Source: Clostridiaceae bacterium (lineage in GTDB: Bacteria > Bacillota > Clostridia > DSM-8532). Taken from it: a DNA stretch of 64,000 nucleotides. The notes below the pieces were generated by a model. That model worked only from the letters and a program-made list of their open reading frames with translations, did no database searches and was not told where the DNA came from. Both the position numbers and the translations under genes were made by a program. Location: assembly GCA_012719545.1 (NCBI GenBank), contig JAAYAD010000065.1, positions 1 to 64,000 on the forward strand. The letters run 5' to 3'. This document shows positions 33,235 to 43,288 of the stretch, piece after piece. Within the stretch, counting starts at the first letter, position 1. Every line of letters begins with the position of its first letter.

Positions 33235-34698
33235 GTGACCAGTCCCGATCTTGAAAAAATTAAGTCCTTTGCAGGCAGATACAGCATAGTTCCTATTTTC
33301 AGAGAAATCTACGGGGATATGATTACCCCTGTGGCAGTGCTTAAAAAGCTTGCTCAAAACAGCTCCCAGCATTTTCTCCTTGAAAGTGTGGAAGGAGGAG
33401 TAAATTGGGGGCGGTACTCCTTCTTAGGTTATGATCCTGTTATGAGGGTTGTATGCAAAAACTCAACCGTCAGGATTATCAAAGGAAAAACTGAAACTAT
33501 AAAAAAGACAGACCGGCCCTTTGATGTACTTCGGGAAATAATGGGAAGATATAAAGCCCCAATTCTTGACGAAATGCCTCCATATACCGGCGGTTTTGTC
33601 GGATATTTCGCCTATTCCATGATTAAGTACAGGGAGCCCAAATTGAAGCTGGATAGCGGAGAATTTGACGATTTTGATGTAATGCTGTTTGATAAAGTAA
33701 TTGTATTTGATCATCTCCGGCAAAAAATCATGTTATTCGCCAATGTCGAAACCAGCAACCCTGAAGAAAACTACAGGCGCGCATCAGCCCAATTAGATGA
33801 CATAGAAAACATTATTCGGAACACAAAGCCTTTATTTTCTGAAAAAACCGACGACCAGCCTCAATTCTCCTGCAATATGTCAAAAGATGAATTCTGCAAT
33901 ATGGTGGATAAGGCCAAAAAGTACATTATTGACGGCGATATCTTCCAGGTAGTTCTTTCCCGCAAGTTTTCTTCACCTTTTAATGAAAGCCTTATAAATG
34001 CCTACAGGGTATTAAGAACTACAAACCCTTCCCCCTACATGGTATACCTTACAACAAATGATGTGGAGCTTATATGTTCATCACCCGAGACTCTTATAAA
34101 ACTTAAGGATGGTCAGCTTGCCACCTTTCCCGTTGCCGGCTCAAGGCCAAGGGGGAAAACTCCAAAAGAGGACATTGACCTTGAAAAGGACCTCCTGTCC
34201 GATGAAAAAGAGCTTGCCGAGCACAATATGCTGGTGGACCTTGGCCGCAACGATTTAGGAATGATATCAGAATTCAATTCTGTAAAAGTGACAAAATACA
34301 TGGCAATTCACAGGTATTCAAAAATAATGCACATCTGCTCCCAGGTTGAAGGAAAGATTCTGCCGGGATATGACGCCTTCAATGCAATTGAGGCCGTTTT
34401 GCCTGCAGGAACCCTTTCAGGGGCTCCAAAAATACGGGCATGCGAAATAATAGAGGAACTTGAGCCTGAGCCAAGAGGCATTTATGGAGGTGCACTGGGC
34501 TATATTGATTTTTCGGGGAACATGGATACCTGCATTGCTATACGGATGGCGGTAAAAAGAAATGGAGTTGTTTCCGTTCAGGCAGGAGCAGGCATTGTTG
34601 CCGACAGCGTTCCGGAAAAAGAGTACGAGGAGTCAGGAAACAAAGCCCTTGCAGTTATAAACGCCATTCTCCGGGCAAAGGAGGTAATTGAGCCTTGA
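33235..34698 (+). CDS. trpE: Anthranilate synthase component I
   Basis: A 487-aa chorismate-using enzyme that, with TrpG, makes anthranilate. C-terminal chorismate-binding signatures: IFQVVLSRKF, FPVAGSRPRGKTPKED, ILPGYDAFNAIEAVLPAGTLSGAPKIRA and QAGAGIVADSVPEKEYEE. The GTG start follows AAGGTGG by 5 bases. It is the first gene of the trp operon. Confidence 0.97.
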   Translation: MTSPDLEKIKSFAGRYSIVPIFREIYGDMITPVAVLKKLAQNSSQHFLLESVEGGVNWGRYSFLGYDPVMRVVCKNSTVRIIKGKTETIKKTDRPFDVLREIMGRYKAPILDEMPPYTGGFVGYFAYSMIKYREPKLKLDSGEFDDFDVMLFDKVIVFDHLRQKIMLFANVETSNPEENYRRASAQLDDIENIIRNTKPLFSEKTDDQPQFSCNMSKDEFCNMVDKAKKYIIDGDIFQVVLSRKFSSPFNESLINAYRVLRTTNPSPYMVYLTTNDVELICSSPETLIKLKDGQLATFPVAGSRPRGKTPKEDIDLEKDLLSDEKELAEHNMLVDLGRNDLGMISEFNSVKVTKYMAIHRYSKIMHICSQVEGKILPGYDAFNAIEAVLPAGTLSGAPKIRACEIIEELEPEPRGIYGGALGYIDFSGNMDTCIAIRMAVKRNGVVSVQAGAGIVADSVPEKEYEESGNKALAVINAILRAKEVIEP

Positions 34699-35279
34699 TT
34701 TTGCTGATTGATAATTACGACAGCTTTTCATACAACCTTGTCCACCTTGCAGGACTCTTCGATTCCCAAATCCGGGTTGTAAGAAACGACCAAATAACCA
34801 TTGATGGGATAAAAGATATGAATCCATCACACATTATCCTTTCTCCCGGACCGGGGCATCCAAAGGATGCCGGTATTTGCGAGGAAGTTGTAAAGAAATT
34901 ATCAGGTGTATTCCCCATTCTAGGGGTGTGTCTTGGGCACCAGGCCATATGCGAGGCCTTTGGCGGTGAAATATGCCATGCACGAAAGCTTATGCACGGT
35001 AAAAAAAGTACCATAATTGTTGATACTGAAAACCCCATATTTAGGGGGCTGCCCAAAATCCTTGAAGGAGCACGATATCATTCCCTGGCCTTAAAAAGAG
35101 ATAGCCTTCCAGACAGACTTAAGATAATAGCTGAGGATGAATCAGGCGAGATTATGGCAGTAGGCCACAGGGATTACAGTGTTTATGGCCTTCAGTTTCA
35201 TCCCGAGTCAATATTAACTCCTATGGGAAATGTGATAATGAAAAATTTCTTATCCATCGGAAAGGAGGTTAAATCATGA
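34695..35279 (+). CDS. trpG: Anthranilate synthase glutamine amidotransferase component
   Basis: A 194-aa class I amidotransferase. The triad is visible: C79 in GVCLGHQAI and H/E in LQFHPES near 170. LIDNYDSFSYNLV opens the protein. TTG start overlaps the trpE stop by 4 bases, with GGAGG upstream. It may also serve aminodeoxychorismate synthesis if no separate pabA exists, which cannot be seen here. Confidence 0.96.
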   Translation: MILLIDNYDSFSYNLVHLAGLFDSQIRVVRNDQITIDGIKDMNPSHIILSPGPGHPKDAGICEEVVKKLSGVFPILGVCLGHQAICEAFGGEICHARKLMHGKKSTIIVDTENPIFRGLPKILEGARYHSLALKRDSLPDRLKIIAEDESGEIMAVGHRDYSVYGLQFHPESILTPMGNVIMKNFLSIGKEVKS

Positions 35280-36289
35280 TTCAAAAAGCAATCCAAACCC
35301 TGCTTAATGGCGAGAATCTGGATTTTGAAACAGCAAAACAGGTTATGTACGAAATGATGGACGGAACAGCCACCCATGCCCAGATGGGAGCATTCTTAGC
35401 TTCCCTCAGAATCAAAGGCGAGACTGTTGAGGAAATAACGGCATTTGCTTCTGCAATGCGGGAAAAAGGACTTAAGATTAACCCGGTGAGAAATGTAATA
35501 GACATTGTAGGCACCGGCGGGGACGGCACAAATACTTTCAATGTTTCCACCACCTCCGCATTTGTTATCGCAGCAGGGGGAGTTCCGGTTGCCAAGCACG
35601 GAAACCGCGGGATTTCCAGCAAAAGCGGTGCTGCCGATGTACTGGAACATCTAGGCGCGAAGATTGACCTTACACCCCAACAAAGTGAGGAAGTTCTGAA
35701 GAGAACTAATATCTGTTTTATGTTTGCTCCCATATACCATGCTTCCATGAAGCATGCGGCGCCGGTTCGCCGTGAAATGGGAGTAAGAACAGTTTTTAAT
35801 ATTTTAGGACCCCTATTGAATCCGGCAGGTGCCACCATGCAGTTAATGGGCGTTTACAGCATGAAGTTGGTGGAGCCTTTGGCCAAGGTTCTGTCAAACC
35901 TGGGGGTTGTACGAGGACTTTGCGTCAGCGGAAGTGACGGCATGGACGAGGTTACCCTGACAGGCAAAACACACGTCTGTGAAATCAGGCACGGACAATT
36001 TGTCACATATGACATAACCCCGGAGCAATTTGGTTTTGAAAGATGCAGCCTTGAGGATTTAAAAGGAGGAACGCCTTCAGAAAACGCGAGTATTGTACGG
36101 GATATACTTTCCGGAAAGGAAAAAGGTCCTAAGCGTGACATGGTAATCCTTAATTCAGCCATGGCATTATACCTTGGCATAGACAACTGCTCGGTATCCG
36201 ACTGTATTAAATTGGCTCAAAATCTCATTGACAGCGGAAAGGCCTATGAAAAACTGGAGGAGTTCATCAGGCTCACCAATGAGGTGTGA
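35276..36289 (+). CDS. trpD: Anthranilate phosphoribosyltransferase
   Basis: A 337-aa enzyme joining anthranilate with PRPP. Motifs: DIVGTGGDGTNTFNVST (PRPP loop), KHGNRGISSKSGAADVLEHLG and FAPIYHASMKH, RREMGVRTVFNILGPLLNPA. It overlaps trpG by ATGA. Not fused to trpG, unlike in enterobacteria. Confidence 0.97.
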   Translation: MIQKAIQTLLNGENLDFETAKQVMYEMMDGTATHAQMGAFLASLRIKGETVEEITAFASAMREKGLKINPVRNVIDIVGTGGDGTNTFNVSTTSAFVIAAGGVPVAKHGNRGISSKSGAADVLEHLGAKIDLTPQQSEEVLKRTNICFMFAPIYHASMKHAAPVRREMGVRTVFNILGPLLNPAGATMQLMGVYSMKLVEPLAKVLSNLGVVRGLCVSGSDGMDEVTLTGKTHVCEIRHGQFVTYDITPEQFGFERCSLEDLKGGTPSENASIVRDILSGKEKGPKRDMVILNSAMALYLGIDNCSVSDCIKLAQNLIDSGKAYEKLEEFIRLTNEV

Positions 36290-36298
36290 GGTGATTGT

Positions 36299-37078
36299 GT
36301 GCTTGATCGAATTATTAGTTCAGCAAAATATAGAGTTGAGAGAAAAAAAGCTTTCAGACTTTATTCAGAAATAAAGGCAGTGGCTCTGCTGCTCAACAGG
36401 AGCACTGGTTTTCCCTTTGAAAAAGCTCTTATGAAGGATGATATAAGCTTTATCTGCGAAATTAAAAAGGCCTCTCCTTCAAAGGGTATCATTGCGGATG
36501 ATTTTCCCTATATCGATATTGCCAAGGAGTACGAAATGGCAGGAGCCGATGCAATCTCAGTACTCACCGAACCCGAATTCTTTTTGGGTCGGGACGAATA
36601 CCTGCATGAGATACAGCGGGAGGTTTCCCTGCCTGTCCTTAGAAAAGACTTTATAATAGATTCCTATCAAATTTACGAGGCAAAGGTTCTTGGAGCTTCT
36701 GCTGTGCTTCTCATCGCCGCACTTCTGGATACCGATACCTTGCGCCAATTTATACACTTATGCCATGAACTTGGCCTTTCTGCCTTGGTGGAAGCTCATA
36801 ACGAAATGGAAATAGAGTCAGCCCTAAAGGCAGGGGCACGGGTAATTGGAGTCAACAACAGGAACCTTAAAGATTTTACGGTAGATATAAATAACAGTCT
36901 TAGACTCAGAAAACTTGTGCCTGATACAGTCCTTTTTGTTGCAGAAAGCGGGATTAAATCAAAAGAAGACATCGATGCATTAAAGAAGGCAAAGGTAAAC
37001 GGAGTTCTTATTGGAGAAACCCTGATGCGAAGCCGCAACAAATGTGAAGCACTTAAAAAATTAAGGGGTGATGCATAA
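36299..37078 (+). CDS. trpC: Indole-3-glycerol phosphate synthase
   Basis: A 259-aa TIM-barrel enzyme. Signatures: FICEIKKASPSKGII (catalytic Lys), VLTEPEFFLG, VLRKDFIID, GVNNRNLKDF, AESGI and VLIGETLMR. GTG start behind GAGGTG. The frame shares one base with trpF (TAATG). Confidence 0.97.
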   Translation: MLDRIISSAKYRVERKKAFRLYSEIKAVALLLNRSTGFPFEKALMKDDISFICEIKKASPSKGIIADDFPYIDIAKEYEMAGADAISVLTEPEFFLGRDEYLHEIQREVSLPVLRKDFIIDSYQIYEAKVLGASAVLLIAALLDTDTLRQFIHLCHELGLSALVEAHNEMEIESALKAGARVIGVNNRNLKDFTVDINNSLRLRKLVPDTVLFVAESGIKSKEDIDALKKAKVNGVLIGETLMRSRNKCEALKKLRGDA

Positions 37079-37713
37079 TGACCAAGGTTAAAATCTGCGG
37101 TCTTTCAAGGGAAGAAGACATCCTGGCGGTAAACCGGTGGAAGCCTGATTACATTGGCTTTGTATTCGCCCCAAGCCGGCGCAGGGTAACCTTTGAAAAA
37201 GCCCGTTATTTAAAAAGTTTTCTAAACCCTGAAATAACAGCGGTAGGTGTATTTGTTGATGAGCCTCTTTATTATGTAATTTCCCTGGTGCTGGATGGAA
37301 TAGTTGATGCTGTTCAGCTCCATGGAGATGAGGACGCATCCTACATAGAAAATCTTAAACAAAAGGTTTCATGTCCTGTTATTAAGGCAGTACGGGTAAA
37401 ATCCAAGGAACAGATACTGGATGCAGAAAAGCTTCCTTGTGACATGCTGCTTCTTGATTCGTACCAGGAAGATACTCTGGGCGGAAGCGGCAAAAGCTTT
37501 GATTATTCACTGATTCCTTCTCTTAATAAGCCCTTTTTTCTTGCAGGGGGGCTGAACGCATCCAATATTCAAAAGGCCATAATAACTTGTTCCCCATACG
37601 GTGTTGATATAAGCAGCGGTGTGGAGACAGATGGATTAAAAGATGAGCAAAAAATCCGGGAAATTATTGAGACCATATCAAGTTTTAGAAATGAAAGAGA
37701 GGCGGGAAAATGA
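37078..37713 (+). CDS. trpF: Phosphoribosylanthranilate isomerase
   Basis: A 211-aa TIM barrel with [10 protein letters not shown] (general base Cys), [28 protein letters not shown] and GGTGKSFDY-like GGSGKSFDY, then [11 protein letters not shown] and VDISSGVET. Ends overlapping trpB by ATGA. Confidence 0.97.
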   Translation: MTKVKICGLSREEDILAVNRWKPDYIGFVFAPSRRRVTFEKARYLKSFLNPEITAVGVFVDEPLYYVISLVLDGIVDAVQLHGDEDASYIENLKQKVSCPVIKAVRVKSKEQILDAEKLPCDMLLLDSYQEDTLGGSGKSFDYSLIPSLNKPFFLAGGLNASNIQKAIITCSPYGVDISSGVETDGLKDEQKIREIIETISSFRNEREAGK

Positions 37714-38891
37714 AAGGACGGTTTGGTCCATATGGCGGGCAGTATATTCCTGAGACCCTTATGAGAGCTGTAATAGAGCTTGAAGAAGCCTATGAATTCT
37801 ATAGCAGGGATGAAAGCTTCCAGAATGAGTTGGAGAATCTTCTTAAAAGCTATGCAGGAAGACCCTCTCTCCTCTATTTCGCTGAAAAAATGACAAAGGA
37901 TCTTGGGGGAGCTAAAGTTTATCTCAAACGTGAAGACCTTAACCATACCGGCTCTCATAAAATCAACAATGTTTTAGGCCAGGTGCTTCTTGCAAAGAAA
38001 ATGGGCAAAAACCGTGTAATAGCCGAAACAGGAGCCGGTCAGCACGGTGTGGCGACGGCTACGGCGGCTGCCCTTATGGGTATGGAATGCGTTATTTTTA
38101 TGGGCAAAAAGGATATGGAGCGTCAGGCTCTCAACGTCTTTCGCATGCAGCTTCTTGGAGCCGAAGTCAGAGCCGTTGAGTCAGGAACACAGACATTAAA
38201 GGATGCCGTCAACGAGACTTTACGGGAATGGTCATCAAGAATAGAAGACACCCATTACGTCCTTGGCTCTGTTATGGGGCCCCATCCCTTCCCTACCATC
38301 GTCCGTGATTTTCAAAAAATTATTGGCAAGGAAATAAAAGAGCAGCTTATGGAAAAGGAAGGCCGCCTTCCTGATGCGGTAATAGCCTGTGTGGGCGGCG
38401 GAAGCAACGCAATTGGGGCTTTTTACGAGTTCATCCCCCATGAATCGGTTATGCTCTTTGGATGTGAAGCCGGAGGATTGGGCGTAAACACTGATAAAAA
38501 TGCCGCTACCATAGCAAACGGAAAAGTGGGAGTATTCCACGGAATGAAATCATATTTCTGCCAGGACCAGTACGGACAAATATCCCCGGTTCATTCCATT
38601 TCCGCAGGCCTGGATTATCCCGGAATAGGCCCTGAGCACGCTATGCTCCATGATATAAAAAGAGCCAAATATGTACCCGTTACCGATAATGAAGCAGTTG
38701 AAGCCTTTGAATACCTGTCAAGAACCGAAGGTATTATTCCGGCCATCGAAAGCGCCCATGCTGTGGCATATGCCATTAAGCTTGCACCGCAAATGGGCAG
38801 GGATAAAATTATCGTTGTAAATTTATCCGGAAGAGGGGACAAGGACGTGGCACAAATTGCCCGGTACAAAGGGGTGAATATAAATGAGTAA
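37710..38891 (+). CDS. trpB: Tryptophan synthase beta chain
   Basis: A 393-aa PLP enzyme condensing indole with serine. The PLP lysine is K84 in HTGSHKINN; the phosphate-binding [10 protein letters not shown] lies near 225-234; [12 protein letters not shown] holds the catalytic Glu. This is the TrpB1 type that partners TrpA. It overlaps trpA by 8 bases. Confidence 0.98.
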   Translation: MKGRFGPYGGQYIPETLMRAVIELEEAYEFYSRDESFQNELENLLKSYAGRPSLLYFAEKMTKDLGGAKVYLKREDLNHTGSHKINNVLGQVLLAKKMGKNRVIAETGAGQHGVATATAAALMGMECVIFMGKKDMERQALNVFRMQLLGAEVRAVESGTQTLKDAVNETLREWSSRIEDTHYVLGSVMGPHPFPTIVRDFQKIIGKEIKEQLMEKEGRLPDAVIACVGGGSNAIGAFYEFIPHESVMLFGCEAGGLGVNTDKNAATIANGKVGVFHGMKSYFCQDQYGQISPVHSISAGLDYPGIGPEHAMLHDIKRAKYVPVTDNEAVEAFEYLSRTEGIIPAIESAHAVAYAIKLAPQMGRDKIIVVNLSGRGDKDVAQIARYKGVNINE

Positions 38892-39657
38892 ATTGCAGAA
38901 TGCCTTTTCACATGGTAAAGCCTTCATTCCATTTATTACTGCCGGCGATCCTTCTCTTGATGTAACCGAAGAATTAATCTATGCCATGGAGGAAGCGGGA
39001 GCCAACCTCATTGAAATTGGAATTCCCTTTTCCGATCCTGTTGCCGAAGGAGTTGTAATTCAGAAGGCAAGCAAGAGAGCTTTATTGTCGGGAACAACCA
39101 CCGAAAAAATATTTGGCATGGTTGAACGGATCCGAAAAAATACCGATATTCCTCTGGCTTTTATGACATATTTAAATCCCATACTGGCTTACGGGAAGAA
39201 GCAATTTTTAAATATTGCCGGAAATTTGGGAATGGATGCCCTTATTGTGCCCGACATGCCCTTTGAGGAGCAGTATGAACTTCTGCCCGACTGCAGAGCG
39301 AACAATATTGACCTGATATCCTTAATTGCCCCCACCTCAAAGGAGCGCATAGCCAAAATTGCCGCCGGCGCACAAGGCTTTGTCTATTGTGTTTCATCCA
39401 TGGGAACAACGGGGGTGCGCGAGAAATTTTCAGCAGAAATAAGGAATATGGTTGCACAGGTTAAGGAAATAAAAGATATACCATGCGCAGTGGGTTTTGG
39501 TATTTCCATTCCTCAGCAGGCCCGGGAAATAGCTTCTTTTTCCGACGGAGTAATTGTAGGAAGCGCCATTGTAAGAATTGTTGAGCAATACGGGAGCAAA
39601 GCCATAAATCATGTGCGGGATTATGTATGCCGCATGAAAGAGGCAATAAAAGAATAA
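38884..39657 (+). CDS. trpA: Tryptophan synthase alpha chain
   Basis: A 257-aa TIM barrel cleaving indole-3-glycerol phosphate. The signature [18 protein letters not shown] holds catalytic E44, but the second acidic residue, normally Asp (LADG), is Glu here (E55). That change keeps the charge and occurs in some Firmicutes as far as I recall. C-terminal VGFGIS and GVIVGSAIV bind phosphate. It is the last trp gene. No good terminator follows, only a weak hairpin at 39697-39722. Confidence 0.96.
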   Translation: MSKLQNAFSHGKAFIPFITAGDPSLDVTEELIYAMEEAGANLIEIGIPFSDPVAEGVVIQKASKRALLSGTTTEKIFGMVERIRKNTDIPLAFMTYLNPILAYGKKQFLNIAGNLGMDALIVPDMPFEEQYELLPDCRANNIDLISLIAPTSKERIAKIAAGAQGFVYCVSSMGTTGVREKFSAEIRNMVAQVKEIKDIPCAVGFGISIPQQAREIASFSDGVIVGSAIVRIVEQYGSKAINHVRDYVCRMKEAIKE

Positions 39658-39730
39658 GATACAAGCTTAAACTGTGTTTCATAAACAGCTTAATCAAAGC
39701 ATATCCATATAAAGTCATATGCTAAATATC

Positions 39731-39760
39731 TTGACATTCAAAACATCAATATCGTATAAT
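39731..39760 (+). promoter_or_regulatory. Promoter of tRNA-Arg(CCU)
   Basis: TTGACA and TATAAT, both exact consensus, are separated by 18 bases and lie 15 bases before the tRNA. Confidence 0.85.
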
Positions 39761-39775
39761 AGCTTGTGCATTTAT

Positions 39776-39852
39776 ACGCCCGTAGCTCAGTAGGATAGAG
39801 CACAAGTTTCCTAAACTTGGTGTCGCACGTTCGAATCGTGTCGGGCGTACCA
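39776..39852 (+). tRNA. tRNA-Arg, anticodon CCU
   Basis: A 77-base cloverleaf. Acceptor ACGCCCG pairs with CGGGCGT, followed by an encoded A-CCA. The anticodon stem CAAGT/ACTTG has loop TTCCTAA, giving anticodon CCT, which reads AGG. The T-arm is GCACG-TTCGAAT-CGTGT. It has its own promoter and terminator. Confidence 0.96.
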
Positions 39853-39884
39853 AGGGCTTCAAGAAATCTTGAAGCCCTTTTTTA
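39852..39884 (+). terminator. Terminator of tRNA-Arg(CCU)
   Basis: AAGGGCTTCAAGA pairs with TCTTGAAGCCCTT, and T-rich sequence follows (TTTTTT). It starts at the last base of the tRNA. The 237 bases from 39885 to lpdA show no gene. Confidence 0.9.
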
Positions 39885-40121
39885 GTGCCTATGCTGCACT
39901 TTCAGCAAACTTATTAGGTTTAATTCCAAATAAACTTTTACTTTTGGGAAAACGTTGGGAAAAGGATTTTCCTTATTTTTCTATCCTTCAGCAATGCTTT
40001 TTATACCTTGTAATACAAATTTATATACCAGTCTTTTTATTATTAATTGGGATTGATAATTTGGCTCCGGTGCATTTTAATATAAGTATGGTAATTACCC
40101 CTAAGCAAAGGAGAAGGATTC

Positions 40122-41492
40122 ATGGTATATGATCTTATAGTACTTGGCGGTGGCCCGGCAGGCTGCTTAGCTTCAGAACGCGCAGGACACGCAGGATTAA
40201 AGGTACTGCTTATTGAAAAAAGCAATGTGGGCGGCGTGTGCCTTAATGAAGGATGCATACCCACAAAAACTCTTTTGTACAGCGCAAAATTACTGGATAA
40301 CGCAAAATCAGCCGAAAAATACGGCATAACGGTTTCCGGCATTTCCATAGACCACAGAAAAGTCATAGAACGTAAAAACAAGGTAGTAAGAACCCTTACT
40401 GTAGGTGTTAAGTCGGCTTTGAAAGCCAATGGCGTAACCCTTGTTGATGGTAATGGTGTTATTCAGGGAAAAGACCAGGATGGTTTCAAAGTTTCAGTAA
40501 ATGAAGAAACCTATACAGGAAAGCGCCTTTTAATTGCAACAGGTTCTTCTCCCTCTGTCCCTCCCATACCCGGCCTAAAGGAAGGCCTTGAGTCCGGAAT
40601 GGTACTTACAAACCGCGAGATATTAAACCTTAATGATGTACCGGAAGAGCTGGTTGTAATAGGCGGAGGCGTAATCGGCCTTGAAATGGCATCATATTTT
40701 AACAGTGCAGGTTCCAAAACAACAATTATTGAAATGCTTGATCATATTGGCGGGGATAATGATTCGGAACTTACAAAGCTTCTTCAAAAAGAATATGAAA
40801 AGAAGGGCATTAACTTCCATTTGAATTCAAGGGTTACAGGCATTGATACCAACGGTGTTCATTTTGAGATCAACGGAGAATCAAAATTTGTTCCTGCTGA
40901 GAAGGTCTTACTGTCAGTTGGAAGAAGGCCTAATATCAATGGAATTGGCCTAGAAAATATAAATGTTGCAACCCAAAACGGTGCTATCGTTACAGATGAC
41001 AGGATGCAGACGAATATTCCGGACGTTTATGCCGCAGGAGATGTGAACGGCAGATACATGCTCGCCCATACTGCTTACAGAGAGGCAGAAGTTGCAGTGA
41101 ACAACATGCTTGGAAAAGAAGACAGGATGAATTATAATGCAATTCCTTCAGTTATATATACCAATCCGGAGCTTGCATCGGTGGGCGAAACTGAAGCAGG
41201 CGCATTGTTAAAGGGCATGGACATTGCTGTTGTAAAAGTCCCCATGCGTTTTTCAGGAAGATACTTGGCCGAAAACGAGGGAGGAAACGGAGTATTTAAG
41301 CTTGTTTTCGATAAAAAGCAAGGTAAAGTCATTGGAGCATCAGCCCTTGGCAATTACTCATCCGAATTTATCATTGCATGCGGAATTATAATTGAAAAGG
41401 GACTAACCCTAGAAGACATCAAAAAAACAGTCTTCCCCCATCCTACCGTATGCGAGGTCATAAGAGAAGCTGTTTTTCAGCTGAACATATAA
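40122..41492 (+). CDS. lpdA: Dihydrolipoyl dehydrogenase
   Basis: A 456-aa FAD flavoprotein. The FAD fold GGGPAGCLASERA, redox pair C40/C45 in GGVCLNEGCIPTK, NAD fold VIGGGVIGLEMA, FAD motif DVYAAGDVNG and the C-terminal HPTVCEV base are all present. Normally it re-oxidises lipoamide of 2-oxoacid dehydrogenases or the glycine cleavage H-protein, but none of these is encoded nearby. There is no lipoyl domain fused. AAGGAGAAGG precedes the ATG. Confidence 0.93.
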   Translation: MVYDLIVLGGGPAGCLASERAGHAGLKVLLIEKSNVGGVCLNEGCIPTKTLLYSAKLLDNAKSAEKYGITVSGISIDHRKVIERKNKVVRTLTVGVKSALKANGVTLVDGNGVIQGKDQDGFKVSVNEETYTGKRLLIATGSSPSVPPIPGLKEGLESGMVLTNREILNLNDVPEELVVIGGGVIGLEMASYFNSAGSKTTIIEMLDHIGGDNDSELTKLLQKEYEKKGINFHLNSRVTGIDTNGVHFEINGESKFVPAEKVLLSVGRRPNINGIGLENINVATQNGAIVTDDRMQTNIPDVYAAGDVNGRYMLAHTAYREAEVAVNNMLGKEDRMNYNAIPSVIYTNPELASVGETEAGALLKGMDIAVVKVPMRFSGRYLAENEGGNGVFKLVFDKKQGKVIGASALGNYSSEFIIACGIIIEKGLTLEDIKKTVFPHPTVCEVIREAVFQLNI

Positions 41493-41512
41493 CAGAACCC
41501 ATTAACAAGGAT

Positions 41513-41571
41513 GCATGGACAGCGTCGGATAATTCAAAATTGTCATCTTGTCTTCACTTGGCATAAATTAT
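41513..41571 (+). repeat. Bipartite intergenic element, copy A
   Basis: GCATGGACAGCGTC (41513-41526), 31 bases, then TTGGCATAAATTAT (41558-41571). The same two blocks, the second with one change, occur in the same order upstream of sleB (copy B, 52377-52315, minus, 35-base spacer). Function unknown. Confidence 0.5.
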
Positions 41572-41644
41572 TTTTTATTAAGTATTGTATTACCCGGGAA
41601 ATCAAAAAAGTAAGCCAACATGAAAGGCTCACAAAATAAGGCTA

Positions 41645-41690
41645 ATAAAAAATAGCGAGGAAATCATACTCCTCGCTATTTTTTATTTTC
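41645..41690. terminator. Bidirectional terminator between lpdA and ABC permease
   Basis: AATAGCGAGGA pairs with TCCTCGCTATT around an 8-base loop, with T-rich runs on both strands. It serves lpdA on plus and the ABC exporter operon on minus. Confidence 0.85.
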
Positions 41691-41719
41691 AGGTTACTAA
41701 GCTTTAGTTATTGACTTTA

Positions 41720-43288
41720 TTAACCTGCTACCTCTATATTGTCAAGAATTCCTGCTGAAAGGATATATAAGGTTAACGCAAGGATTAATCCCGTTCCTCC
41801 CATTGCAAATATTGTCCAGAACTCGCTTCCGGTTACAGCACCTGCAACAATGGCTGAAACTATGCTTGGAATAAGGATTAACAGGGTAACCATCAATTTA
41901 ATAAAGAATACCAGTGTCTTGCCGTGGATCTTTCCCAAAAGCTTTCTGCATAACACATCGGTATACACAAACACACCGCCATAGGCAATGTAGGTAAGAG
42001 CGCAGGCTGCAATGGTACCGATATCAGACTTAAAGAGTAAACCTGAAATTACTGACAGAATAACCCCGTCGGCCAAATTTTTCACATGCTCGGCAAAAGT
42101 GGCGTAGAAAAGCTTTTTATGGGACGAAGCAGGAATAAGATATATATAATGCTTTTCAAGCTCCGTGTTAAGCCTTCCCTGCATCTGGAATATCAACAGC
42201 ATATAAACGCTGAAGCAAACCACCAGAAGCATGGAAAAGTCATGAACCTCGTCAGGCATTATGAATCTGAAGCCTATTCCTGCAATAATAATCCAGAGGG
42301 TAGTACTGTCAATAAAGAAAAAGTGAGAATATCTCCTTATATCCAAAAGCTGGCGTGAGAAAATGACACTGGCACCTTTTCCCCCCAGCTTAAAATTTTC
42401 TTTATTTTTGATTTTTTCATTAAACTTAATGGATTTTCCTTCACGCTTGGCTTTTAAGGCCGATTCAACGTATTCTGTACCTACCAGTACATCTTCGTAG
42501 AAGTCAAGTTTCATAAAGTACAGAAAAATTGATATCCCTACTATAAGTGCCAGCATTCCTGATGCCCCCACCCAGAATTCAGGGGTAAAGCCTGATACTG
42601 CGTAAGAGGCTATGGATGCGGTCCATCCAATTACAGGAAAGTATTTGAATACTGGATTATTAAAAACTGTCTCAATTGTACTGCCCAGATTTCTGGTCTG
42701 GGAAAGGCTTATTAAAGCTATGGCCCCAATTGCCAAAACAGCGATGTTTAATATTCTCTTTAAAATTTGTCTTCTTTTCTTTTCCTTTGAGGACCAGGAA
42801 TATATAATTATGCTGATGAGGGGGAAGGATAATGCGTAAGCCGCCACAGCAGCAAGCAGCATCCATATGCCATAAGGCTGAAGAACAAAATTATTCTTAA
42901 TATTGGGAATCTGAAAAAAAGTCAGTATGACCATTATAAAGGTACCACCGATATTTTTCAGAAAGCCATAGAGCAATACATCATTTGGCCTTATTGGCGA
43001 TGTAAATAAAAAATTTACATCAGCCATGCGAAAATAGGTACTTCCCTTTTCAATTCCCACACTCAAAGATGTGTAATACATAATTGTAAATACAAGAACC
43101 GCAATTCCATTAAACAGTTCCGGTGGCGCCGACCTTATATTTCCGCCGGATCCTGACATGGAGAGAATCAGCGTAAGGGCCAAAAAAGCTATTACAACTA
43201 TGTAGCCAATGAGTGTTGAGAACTTTTTAAATACGCCCTTAATAATGTTTTTAAGGCTTCTTCTGATAATAAAAAGCAGTGCGCTCAT
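41720..43288 (-). CDS. ABC exporter membrane subunit
   Basis: A 522-aa protein with about 10-12 hydrophobic helices and a cytoplasmic loop rich in Lys (EKIKNKENFKLGGKGAS). It resembles the putative ABC-exporter permease family found beside single ATPase genes in Firmicutes. Its start overlaps the ATPase stop by 4 bases. The substrate is unknown. Confidence 0.85.
   Translation of the reverse strand: MSALLFIIRRSLKNIIKGVFKKFSTLIGYIVVIAFLALTLILSMSGSGGNIRSAPPELFNGIAVLVFTIMYYTSLSVGIEKGSTYFRMADVNFLFTSPIRPNDVLLYGFLKNIGGTFIMVILTFFQIPNIKNNFVLQPYGIWMLLAAVAAYALSFPLISIIIYSWSSKEKKRRQILKRILNIAVLAIGAIALISLSQTRNLGSTIETVFNNPVFKYFPVIGWTASIASYAVSGFTPEFWVGASGMLALIVGISIFLYFMKLDFYEDVLVGTEYVESALKAKREGKSIKFNEKIKNKENFKLGGKGASVIFSRQLLDIRRYSHFFFIDSTTLWIIIAGIGFRFIMPDEVHDFSMLLVVCFSVYMLLIFQMQGRLNTELEKHYIYLIPASSHKKLFYATFAEHVKNLADGVILSVISGLLFKSDIGTIAACALTYIAYGGVFVYTDVLCRKLLGKIHGKTLVFFIKLMVTLLILIPSIVSAIVAGAVTGSEFWTIFAMGGTGLILALTLYILSAGILDNIEVAG

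Noticed and set aside
35281-35838. 185-codon minus-strand frame inside trpD
   Set aside because: Antisense shadow of a conserved, complete trpD.
39869-40132. 87-codon plus-strand frame before lpdA
   Set aside because: Hydrophobic chance frame starting in the tRNA terminator; no ribosome-binding site and it overlaps the lpdA start.
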